Below the pieces are notes generated by a model. The model searched no databases, had not been told where the DNA came from, and saw only the letters and a list, made by a program, of their open reading frames with translations. Shown piece after piece: positions 57,958 through 64,000 of a stretch of 64,000 bases of DNA. The stretch spans positions 4,801,501-4,865,500 of the forward strand of contig NZ_CP029078.1 in the NCBI RefSeq assembly GCF_005222485.1, given 5' to 3'. A program made the position numbers and the translations under genes. Origin of the DNA: Streptomyces griseoviridis. Lineage in GTDB: Bacteria; Actinomycetota; Actinomycetes; Streptomycetales; Streptomycetaceae. How positions within the stretch are numbered: the stretch's first letter is position 1; each line of letters opens with the position of its first letter.

Positions 57958-58572
57958 GTGACCACCTCCAGGAACCCATCCCCCGCGACCGACGCGCCCC
58001 GGCGACGGCGGGACGTGGAGCGCAACCAGCAGTCACTGCTGGAGGCCGCCGCCGAGGTGTTCGCCGTGTCGGGGGTCGGCGCGCCGGTCCGCGAGGTCGC
58101 CGCGGCGGCCGGAGTGGGCGTGGCCACGCTGTACCGGCACTTCCCGACCCGCTCGGATCTGGTGGTCGCCGTCTACCGTCAGCAGGTCGAGGAGTGCGCG
58201 CAGGCCGGGCCGCGGCTTCTGGCGTCCGCGCCGAGCCCGTTCGAGGCGACCCTGCGCTGGGTCCACCTGTTCGTCGACTTCCTCGGGACGAAGCACGGGC
58301 TGGCGCGGGTCTGGGAGGGGGACGCCGACGAGTTCACCGCCCTGCACGTCCTGTTCCTCGAACGCCTTCTGCCGGTCCTGGCCGACCTGCTCGACGCGGC
58401 CCGCGCGTCGGGTGAGGTGGTCGCCCCCATCTCCGCCTACCGCCTCCTGCGGGCGGTAGGCGACCTCGTCGCGTGGAGCCCGCACGACCCGGACTACGAC
58501 GTGCGGGAGGTCGTGACCCTGCTCGTCAGCGGTCTCAGGCAGCCGCAGCCGGCGGTACCGGCCGCGTCCTGA
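57958..58572 (+). CDS. TetR-family repressor
   Basis: Regulator of 204 residues. The N-terminal helix-turn-helix reads QSLLEAAAEVFAVSGVGAPV then REVAAAAGVGVATLYRHFPT, standard for TetR. The C-terminal ligand domain (LRWVHLFVDFLGTKHGLARV) resembles the branch with a C-terminal domain of SbtR type. GTG 57958 is used, starting MTTSRNPSPATDAPRRRR. It likely represses the divergent hydrolase and itself through the triple operator; the ligand may be a substrate ester. Confidence 0.92.
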   Translation: MTTSRNPSPATDAPRRRRDVERNQQSLLEAAAEVFAVSGVGAPVREVAAAAGVGVATLYRHFPTRSDLVVAVYRQQVEECAQAGPRLLASAPSPFEATLRWVHLFVDFLGTKHGLARVWEGDADEFTALHVLFLERLLPVLADLLDAARASGEVVAPISAYRLLRAVGDLVAWSPHDPDYDVREVVTLLVSGLRQPQPAVPAAS

Positions 58573-58584
58573 GAGGGCCGCCGG

Positions 58585-58884
58585 TCAGGCGCCGGCGAGA
58601 AACGCGGACCAGGCGCCGCCGGAGACCGTGAGGTGCGGGGCGTCCGGGGTCTTGGAGTCGCGGATGTGGATGGCGGCGAGGCAAGGGCTGACTTCGACGC
58701 AGTCGCCGCCTCCGCCGTCGCTGTGGGAGGACTTGTGCCAGGTGTAGGCGGTCTCGACGCACTGGCCGCCGCTGGCGTCGCTGTACGAGGACTTGTGCCA
58801 GCTGAAGGCGGCCTCGACGCAGTCGCCGCCGCCACTGTCGCTGTAGCTGGACTTGAACCACCGAAGGGTTTCGGTGCCGGTCAT
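58585..58884 (-). CDS. DUF397 protein with triplicated core
   Basis: Protein of 99 residues. Usual DUF397 proteins have one W-KSSYS-GG-CVE motif followed by VRDSK and a C-terminal W/F. Here the first motif appears three times in 20-residue units: WFKSSYSDSGGGDCVE, WHKSSYSDASGGQCVE and WHKSSHSDGGGGDCVE, and then the normal end HIRDSKTPDAPHLTVSGGAW. The DNA repeats every 60 bp. DUF397 proteins pair with XRE/DUF5753 regulators, as the upstream gene does, and probably bind or control them. Its ATG overlaps the regulator stop (ATGA). Confidence 0.9.
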   Translation of the reverse strand: MTGTETLRWFKSSYSDSGGGDCVEAAFSWHKSSYSDASGGQCVETAYTWHKSSHSDGGGGDCVEVSPCLAAIHIRDSKTPDAPHLTVSGGAWSAFLAGA

Positions 58885-59717
58885 TGCTTCTCCCCTGCCA
58901 ACCGTTCGATGAGGCTCAGTGAGTCGTTCGGACTCAGGGCCTGTGCACGGATCTTCGCATAGCGGTGGGCGAGTTGGGCCACTTCCGCCGCATCGCTGAT
59001 CAAGATGCCCTGGTCCTCGACTTCCAGGTAGACCACGTGATCGTGGTCCTTGGTCACGACGAGTTTCATGGCGCCGCGGTCGCCCGCGTAGGTGCCCCGC
59101 AGGCCGCGGTCGAGCGGCAGCACCTGGACGCAGACGTTGTCGCGTTGCGCGTCCTCCACAAGCGAGCGTAGCTGGCCGCGCAGCACTTCCCAAGAGCCGA
59201 ACGGCCGCCGCAGGACGGCCTCTTCGAGGATCAGCTCGACCATCGGAGCCGGTTCCCGGTCGAACAGGACGCGCCGCGCGAGCCGTGCCTCGACCAGTTC
59301 CTCGCGCTTCTGCTCGCTGGCCGGGGGATACCCACCGCTGATCAGCGCCCGTGCATAGTCCTCCGTCTGGAACAATCCGTCGATCACCAGCGTCGCGTAG
59401 GAGCTGATCGTGACCGCCCCGGCCTCCAGCTTCGAGAAGTCCCTGAAGCGCGCGGGGTACTTGTCCAGCAGCACGAACTTCCGGGCCTTCTCGAACACTC
59501 CGAGCCCGCCCCCGATCACCTCCTCCAGCTTCACCAGCATCGTGTCGCTGGCGGGCTGCGCGCACGTCTCCATCGCGCTGATCGCCGACCCGGTGTAACC
59601 GATCTGCTTGCCCAACTGGTCCTGCGTAAGCTTCTGTTGCTCGCGCAGGGCCTTCGCGAGGGCGGCCACCAGATGCGCCGTACCGCCCGCTTCCACCTTG
59701 TTCACGGATCGCGCCAT
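58881..59717 (-). CDS. XRE-family regulator with DUF5753 domain
   Basis: Regulator of 278 residues. The N-terminal helix-turn-helix is LREQQKLTQDQLGKQIGYTG then SAISAMETCAQPASDTMLVK. The remaining DUF5753 region includes TISSYATLVIDGLFQTEDYA, EARLARRVLFDREPAP and DNVCVQVLPLDRG, standard for this family. Such proteins work with DUF397 partners in developmental control and sometimes as toxin-antitoxin-like switches (WhiJ relatives). ATG 59717 has GGGAGTGAG upstream. It is coupled to the DUF397 gene and divergent from a small hypothetical gene, which may be a third partner. Confidence 0.93.
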   Translation of the reverse strand: MARSVNKVEAGGTAHLVAALAKALREQQKLTQDQLGKQIGYTGSAISAMETCAQPASDTMLVKLEEVIGGGLGVFEKARKFVLLDKYPARFRDFSKLEAGAVTISSYATLVIDGLFQTEDYARALISGGYPPASEQKREELVEARLARRVLFDREPAPMVELILEEAVLRRPFGSWEVLRGQLRSLVEDAQRDNVCVQVLPLDRGLRGTYAGDRGAMKLVVTKDHDHVVYLEVEDQGILISDAAEVAQLAHRYAKIRAQALSPNDSLSLIERLAGEKQ

Positions 59718-59805
59718 CGCGCTCACTCCCGGGCTCAACCGAACTCAACCGGCCATCAAACGCTCAGCCCGATGCCTGACCGTAGTCATTGGTCGACGCT
59801 GAGTC

Positions 59806-60261
59806 ATGGAAACGCTAGCCCGGGTTACGGAAACTGTCCCCATGAATGCGAAAAGTGACGACCTGTGCATCGACTGGCTCCCGACCTTCGGGGTGCAACT
59901 CCGCAAGGCCGGGGTCCAGTTCGACGCCGTTCGGATGGACGAGGAACCGGGGCGGGCGCTGGCCGACCGGCTGGCGCGGATGACCGGGGGCGACCCGGGA
60001 CCGGTGATCGACGTCGCGGGGAGCCGCCCGTGCGTCTACTTCCTGGTGGCCGCGGGAAGCACCGCGTTCCACCTGTGGCCCGCCGAGGTGAGGAGGCTGA
60101 CGTCGGGGCCCGACCGGGAGTCGTTCATCCCCGTGCCCGCGCTCCACGACATGACCTGGCCGCTCTCGTGGCGCTACCCGCCGACCGCCCCCGACCGGTT
60201 CGTCCACACGATGTTGCTGCGGGCGGCGCTGGAGACATGGGCGCAGGCGGCGCCTAGCTGA
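59806..60261 (+). CDS. Hypothetical protein, divergent from the XRE/DUF397 pair
   Basis: Protein of about 139-151 residues with no recognised domain; it has CIDWLPTFGVQLRKAGVQFD, then VIDVAGSRPCVYFLVAAGST and FHLWPAEVRRLTSGPD. Hydrophobic strands alternate with charged loops, suggesting a small alpha/beta cytoplasmic fold. Starts at 59806 or 59842 (MNAKSDD) are both possible. Genes like this are often beside XRE-DUF5753/DUF397 pairs in Streptomyces; a functional link is inferred from position only. The end overlaps the next gene on the other strand by 8 bp. Confidence 0.6.
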   Translation: METLARVTETVPMNAKSDDLCIDWLPTFGVQLRKAGVQFDAVRMDEEPGRALADRLARMTGGDPGPVIDVAGSRPCVYFLVAAGSTAFHLWPAEVRRLTSGPDRESFIPVPALHDMTWPLSWRYPPTAPDRFVHTMLLRAALETWAQAAPS

Positions 60262-60904
60262 AGACGATCATCGACCCCTGGGCCAGGCTGCGCGTGGCCG
60301 CCGCGTGCAGGCCGAGCCACACATGGCGTTCGCGGGCGAAGGGGCTCGGGTCGTAGGGCAGCGGCGCCGCCGGTTCCTCCAGGCCCGTCGGGGCCGCCGG
60401 GGGCTGCGGGGGCGCCGGGGGGTTGGCCGGGTCGATGCCGATCGACGGTGCCACGTACTCCAGTTCGCGCAGCAGCGCCTGCGAGGAGCCCAACGGGCCG
60501 CCACCGGCGAGGAGTTCGTCGTTGGAGAGGGGGTGGGCGAAGTCGACGGGGACGTAGGCGCCCGCGTGGTCGTAGTGCCAGACCAGGTGCGACTGCTGCG
60601 CCGTCGACTCGAACATCTCGAGCAGCTGCTCGTAGTCGCCGCCCAGTTCGTCCACCGGCGTCACCGGGAGGCCGCACACCTGCAACAGGTAGGTCCGGCG
60701 CAGGAAATGCAGCGCGTCGTAGTCGAAACCGGCGACCGGCGCCACGTCACCCGAGAGGCCGGGCATGTACTGGTACACCGGCACCGGTGGCAGCCCGGCC
60801 TCGGCCAGCGCCTTGTTGTATTGCGCGAGTTCCTCGGCGAACGGGTTGTCCGGGGTGTGGCACAACACGTCGACGAGCGGGACCAGCCACAGGTCACAGG
60901 CCAA
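60254..60904 (-). CDS. Conserved hypothetical protein
   Basis: Soluble protein of 216 residues without a recognised family. It begins MACDLWLVPLVDVLCHTPDN, has a helical middle (FAEELAQYNKALAEAGLPPV and LRRTYLLQVCGLPVTPVDEL), a Pro/Ala-rich linker (PANPPAPPQPPAAPTGLEEP) and ends SLAQGSMIVFS. The TTG at 60904 is the best start, with AGGAGC 6 nt upstream; no ATG fits. It may have a structural or regulatory role; nothing is shown by the sequence. It overlaps the hypothetical gene convergently. Confidence 0.6.
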   Translation of the reverse strand: MACDLWLVPLVDVLCHTPDNPFAEELAQYNKALAEAGLPPVPVYQYMPGLSGDVAPVAGFDYDALHFLRRTYLLQVCGLPVTPVDELGGDYEQLLEMFESTAQQSHLVWHYDHAGAYVPVDFAHPLSNDELLAGGGPLGSSQALLRELEYVAPSIGIDPANPPAPPQPPAAPTGLEEPAAPLPYDPSPFARERHVWLGLHAAATRSLAQGSMIVFS

Positions 60905-61037
60905 AGGACAGCTCCTAGCGTGGGTCGGACGCCGACCGCCCGTGCTGGGGCGGTCAGGGAAGGTTAGTCCGTGTCGGGCACGGACCGAGACCCCCGTACC
61001 CGTTCTGCCCATTCCGGTGGCCGGATCCCCCTCGCGG

Positions 61038-61730
61038 TCAGCCCTCGGCGCGGCCCTCGACGAGCGCGAGCGAGTGCGCGTTGTACGCGTCGACGATGGC
61101 CCGCGCCGTCTCCGTGTCGCGGACCGCGAGCGCGTCGACGAGTTCCGTGTGCGCGGACCAGAGCCGGCCGCGCAGGTCGGTGAGGCGGCGCAGATGCTGC
61201 ACCGCGCACACCCAGGACTGCACCCGCAGCCGGTTGAGGAAGTCGGCCAGATAGGTGTTGCCGAACAGGGCGCTCAACTCGCGCCAGAATCTGAGGTCGT
61301 AGCCGATCAGCACGGTCAGGTCACCGGCGAGCGCGGCCCGCTGCGCCTCCTCGCCGCGCCGTCGCACCGCGGTGAGGGCGCCGATCGCGCGGGCGTCGTC
61401 GAACAGCGAGAAGCGGGCCTGGCCCTCGTCGAGGAACTGGAACATCCCGTCGGTGACCAGGCTGCGGGCCTCCACGATCCCCCGGTAGTCGGCGACCGAG
61501 TACTCGTGCACATGGAAGCCGCGGTGGTGGTCGGCGTCGAGGAGCCCTTGCGCGGACAGGTCGACGAGGGCCTCGCGCACCGGCGTCGCGGAGACCCCGT
61601 ACTGCTCGGCGATCTCCTTGACGGTGAACTCCTGCCCCGGCTGGAGCCGGCCGCCCAGCACTTCGTCACGCAGCGCATCGGCGATCTGTTGCCGCAGGGT
61701 GCTGCGGGTCACGGCGGCGTTGCCGGGCAT
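61038..61730 (-). CDS. GntR-family regulator with FCD domain
   Basis: Regulator of 230 residues. The N-terminal winged helix reads RQQIADALRDEVLGGRLQPG, then VKEIAEQYGVSATPVREALV. The C-terminal helical FCD domain (YRGIVEARSLVTDGMFQFLD, then HTELVDALAVRDTETARAIV) normally binds a metal and a small acid. It precedes a class III aminotransferase on the same strand and probably controls amino acid or pyrimidine catabolism. Two copies of CTCGTACATGT upstream (61763 and 61812) may be operator half-sites. Confidence 0.92.
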   Translation of the reverse strand: MPGNAAVTRSTLRQQIADALRDEVLGGRLQPGQEFTVKEIAEQYGVSATPVREALVDLSAQGLLDADHHRGFHVHEYSVADYRGIVEARSLVTDGMFQFLDEGQARFSLFDDARAIGALTAVRRRGEEAQRAALAGDLTVLIGYDLRFWRELSALFGNTYLADFLNRLRVQSWVCAVQHLRRLTDLRGRLWSAHTELVDALAVRDTETARAIVDAYNAHSLALVEGRAEG

Positions 61731-61762
61731 CGTAGGGGCCCCTCATCGCTTCGGTTGGCGTG

Positions 61763-61822
61763 CTCGTACATGTGGGTGAGGCCCGCACCGGCTCAAGCGC
61801 CGGTCAACGACCTCGTACATGT
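61763..61822. promoter_or_regulatory. Repeated sites upstream of the GntR gene
   Basis: CTCGTACATGT occurs at 61763-61773 and 61812-61822, 49 bp apart, between the aminotransferase end and the regulator start. Confidence 0.45.
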
Positions 61823-61922
61823 CTACGAACAGGCCACCTTACGCGTTCGATCTCCCGCCGAATCGGCACGCGACGGTGGACGGCCGCCGGCGTCGCCGAG
61901 CGGCCGTCCGGCCCCTATGTCG

Positions 61923-63278
61923 TCACTCCGTGTACTCGTCGGCGACGCTGAGTGCGGCGTCCAGGCCGGCGAGGCCCTCCTTCAGCTCGGCCTCCGACAC
62001 ATTGCACGGCGGCACCACATGGGTGCGGTTCATGTTCACGAACGGCCACACGCCGTGCCGCTTCGCGGCGGCGGCGAACGCGGTCATCGGGGCGTTCGCC
62101 TCACCGGCCGCGTTGTAGGGCACCAGCGGCTCCCTCGTCTCCCGGTTCTTCACCAGTTCGAGCGCCCAGAACATGCCGGTCCCGCGCACCTCGCCGATGC
62201 TCGGGTGCCGGGCCGCCAGCTCCCGCAGCGCGGGCTCGACGACGCTCGCGCCGAGCCGCTTCGCGTTGTCGACGACGCCCTCCTCCGCCATCACGTTGAT
62301 CGTCGCGACGGCGGCGGCACAGGCCAGCGGGTGCCCCGAGTACGTCAGACCGCCCGGGTAGGGCCGCTTGCCGAAGGTCTCCGCGATGGCGCCCGAGATG
62401 GCCACACCGCCGAGCGGCACATAGCCCGAGTTCACGCCCTTGGCGAAGGTCATCAGGTCGGGGACGACGTCGAAGAGGTCGGCGGCGAACCAGTCACCGG
62501 TGCGGCCGAACCCGGCCATCACCTCGTCCAGCACGAAGACGATCCCGTGCCGGTCGCAGATCTCCCGCACCCCGGCCAGGTAGCCGGGCGGCGGGATCAT
62601 GATCCCGGCGGTGCCGGGGATCGTCTCCAGGACGATCGCGGCGACCGTCGCGGGCCCCTCGAAGGCGATCGTCGTCTCCAGGTGCTCCAGCGCCCGCGCG
62701 CACTCCTGCTCCTCGGTCTCCGCGTAGAAGCGGGAGCGGTACAGGAACGGCGCCCAGAAGTGCACGACGCCGTTGGTCGCGGTGTCGGAGGCCCAGCGGC
62801 GCGGGTCGCCCGTGAGGTTCACGGCCTGCTGGGTGCCGCCGTGGTACGAGCGGTACGCGGAGAGCACCTTGGCCCGCCCGGTGTGCAGCCTGGCCATCCG
62901 GACGGCGTGCTCGACGGCGTCCGCGCCGCCGTTGGTGAAGAAGATCTTGTCCAGGTCGCCGGGGGTGCGCTCGGCGATCAGCCGGGCCGCCTCCGACCTG
63001 GCCTCGATCGCGAAGGCGGGCGCGAAGGTGGTCAGGTGTGCGGCCTGCTCCTGGATCGCGGCGACGACCTTCGGGTGCTGGTAGCCGATGTTGGTGTAGA
63101 CGAGCCCGCTGGTGAAGTCCAGGTACCGCTTGCCGTCGTAGTCCCAGAAGTAGGACCCCTCGGCGCCTGCGACGGCGAGCGGGTCGATGAGCTCCTGCGC
63201 GGACCAGGAATGGAACACGTGCGCGCGGTCCGCCGCCTTCACTGCGGCGCCGACCTCGGGGTGTGGCTGAGGGGTCAT
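61923..63278 (-). CDS. Class III omega-amino acid aminotransferase
   Basis: PLP enzyme of 451 residues. It has the class III landmarks YLDFTSGLVYTNIGYQHPKV, FFTNGGADAVEHAVRMAR, IVFVLDEVMAGFGRTG and the PLP lysine in LMTFAKGVNSGYVPLGG near residue 279. The sequence falls in the beta-alanine/taurine/GABA-pyruvate transaminase branch; the true donor is unknown. The nearby GntR gene (61038) lies downstream on the same strand, so it is a likely regulator. Streptomyces often place such enzymes with hydantoinase-type pyrimidine degradation, whose genes may continue beyond this window. Confidence 0.9.
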   Translation of the reverse strand: MTPQPHPEVGAAVKAADRAHVFHSWSAQELIDPLAVAGAEGSYFWDYDGKRYLDFTSGLVYTNIGYQHPKVVAAIQEQAAHLTTFAPAFAIEARSEAARLIAERTPGDLDKIFFTNGGADAVEHAVRMARLHTGRAKVLSAYRSYHGGTQQAVNLTGDPRRWASDTATNGVVHFWAPFLYRSRFYAETEEQECARALEHLETTIAFEGPATVAAIVLETIPGTAGIMIPPPGYLAGVREICDRHGIVFVLDEVMAGFGRTGDWFAADLFDVVPDLMTFAKGVNSGYVPLGGVAISGAIAETFGKRPYPGGLTYSGHPLACAAAVATINVMAEEGVVDNAKRLGASVVEPALRELAARHPSIGEVRGTGMFWALELVKNRETREPLVPYNAAGEANAPMTAFAAAAKRHGVWPFVNMNRTHVVPPCNVSEAELKEGLAGLDAALSVADEYTE

Positions 63279-63484
63279 GGGCCCGAGGGTAAATGTCCGG
63301 GACCGGGACGCGACATCGGCGTCCTGTCTGCCCCTGCGGCCCGAACGCGACAGGTTGTCGCGCGTGCGGCGGCCCCGGCCGGGATCGGCCGTCCGGCGGC
63401 CGTGGACACCGGCCCGCCCGCCCTCCGGCTCATCCGATTATCGTGTGCCCTGGCGTACGGGTGCCGTTCGGGGGAGGGCCTGCG

Positions 63485-64000
63485 ATGGAGAAGCTGAGGG
63501 CCGGGGACCCGCCCCGGATCGGGGCGTACCGGCTGCTGGGGCGGCTGGGCGGCGGGGGCATGGGCCAGGTGTATCTGGCCAGGTCGGACCGTGGCCGCAC
63601 GGTCGCCGTGAAGCTGGTGCGCGGGGACCTGGCCGCGCGCGAGGAGTTCCGCGCCAGGTTCCGGCAGGAGGTGCGGGCCGCCCGGCAGGTCGGCGGCTGC
63701 TGGACGGCGCCCGTCCTGGACGCCGACACGGAGGCGCCGGTGCCGTGGGTGGCGACCGGGTACGTGGCGGGGCCGAGCCTCCAGCAGGTCGTGGGGCGCG
63801 ACCACGGGGCGCTGCCCGAACGGTCGGTGCGCATCCTCGCGGCCGGGCTCGCGCAGGCGCTCATGGACATCCACGCGGCCGGGATCGTGCACCGGGACCT
63901 CAAGCCGTCCAACGTGCTGGTGACCATCGACGGGCCGCGCGTCATCGACTTCGGGATCGCCCGCGCCCTGGAGACGGTCACGGACGGCGGCCTCACCAGG
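63485..64000 (+). CDS. Ser/Thr protein kinase, 5' part
   Basis: First 172 residues of a Hanks-type kinase; the rest is beyond the window. The glycine loop is [14 protein letters not shown], the ATP lysine K43, HRDLKPSN with catalytic Asp at residue 138 and DFG at 155. The order and residue positions match the kinase at 1-1509 almost exactly. ATG 63485 follows GGAGGG. Whether it has an extracellular sensor is not known here. Confidence 0.93.
   Translation, partial: MEKLRAGDPPRIGAYRLLGRLGGGGMGQVYLARSDRGRTVAVKLVRGDLAAREEFRARFRQEVRAARQVGGCWTAPVLDADTEAPVPWVATGYVAGPSLQQVVGRDHGALPERSVRILAAGLAQALMDIHAAGIVHRDLKPSNVLVTIDGPRVIDFGIARALETVTDGGLTR

Overview
The window is high-GC actinobacterial chromosome, almost certainly Streptomyces. 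Codons end overwhelmingly in G or C, GTG starts are common, many -10 boxes lie 6-7 nt before the start codon (leaderless mRNAs), and the gene families are typical (XRE/DUF5753 with DUF397, DUF2617, DUF3151, HspR with HAIR operators, kinases with PQQ-like sensors). Two genes carry the rare TTA codon. From memory, the order dnaK-grpE-dnaJ-hspR, orphan sugar-binding lipoprotein, LuxR genes, clpB, then fba, kynA, kynU and a P450 resembles the S. coelicolor core region around SCO3620-SCO3680; this was not checked by alignment.

Layout. 1-4.3 kb: 5' part of a Ser/Thr kinase, then a small accessory zone on the 3' side of a tRNA-Gly(CCC) gene, with two PIN-type toxin-antitoxin modules and remnants of a GHKL ATPase operon. 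4.5-11.1 kb: zinc-ribbon protein, phosphoribosyltransferase, Yip1 membrane protein, FG-GAP lipoprotein, glyoxalase-fold protein and a large membrane Fe-S oxidoreductase. 11.3-16.7 kb: a WecA/MraY-like membrane protein lacking catalytic motifs, then the HspR-controlled dnaK operon. 16.9-22.3 kb: orphan sugar-binding lipoprotein, three paralogous LuxR-type regulators, and a two-gene operon encoding an exported peptide with seven DSTW repeats and a truncated Rieske-like protein. This is the strongest candidate for an undescribed system. 22.3-28.7 kb: F420/FMN-type enzyme, tandem repeats, clpB with its own HAIR, YbjN protein, PIG-V-like mannosyltransferase, and a Phd/RelE-like module inserted beside a broken aminotransferase 3' end.

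28.7-38.4 kb: KAT/YbdL-type aminotransferase, Cys/His/Gly-rich membrane protein, DUF2617, membrane spermidine synthase-like protein, CoxG-like protein with an Asp-rich repeat tail, aldose epimerase, pyrE, class II aldolase and an MFS exporter. 38.6-42.6 kb: DUF3151 and a kynurenine pathway cluster (kynA, kynU, probable kynurenine formamidase). 42.7-50 kb: two-component system, P450, TTA-containing DUF642 protein, and an ABC exporter divergent from its GbsR/MarR regulator. 50-58.6 kb: lipid-kinase-like protein without its catalytic loop, purA, a repeat-expanded glycosyltransferase with a TTA codon, an alpha/beta hydrolase with Cys at the nucleophile position, an OB-fold protein plus flotillin, and a lipase/TetR divergent pair. 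58.6-64 kb: XRE-DUF397 pair with a triplicated DUF397 core, two hypothetical proteins, GntR regulator plus class III aminotransferase, and the start of a second Ser/Thr kinase.

The window is also rich in short tandem repeats, both intergenic (units of 7, 17, 34 and 37 bp) and in frame (units of 42 and 60 bp and an Asp-rich hexamer).
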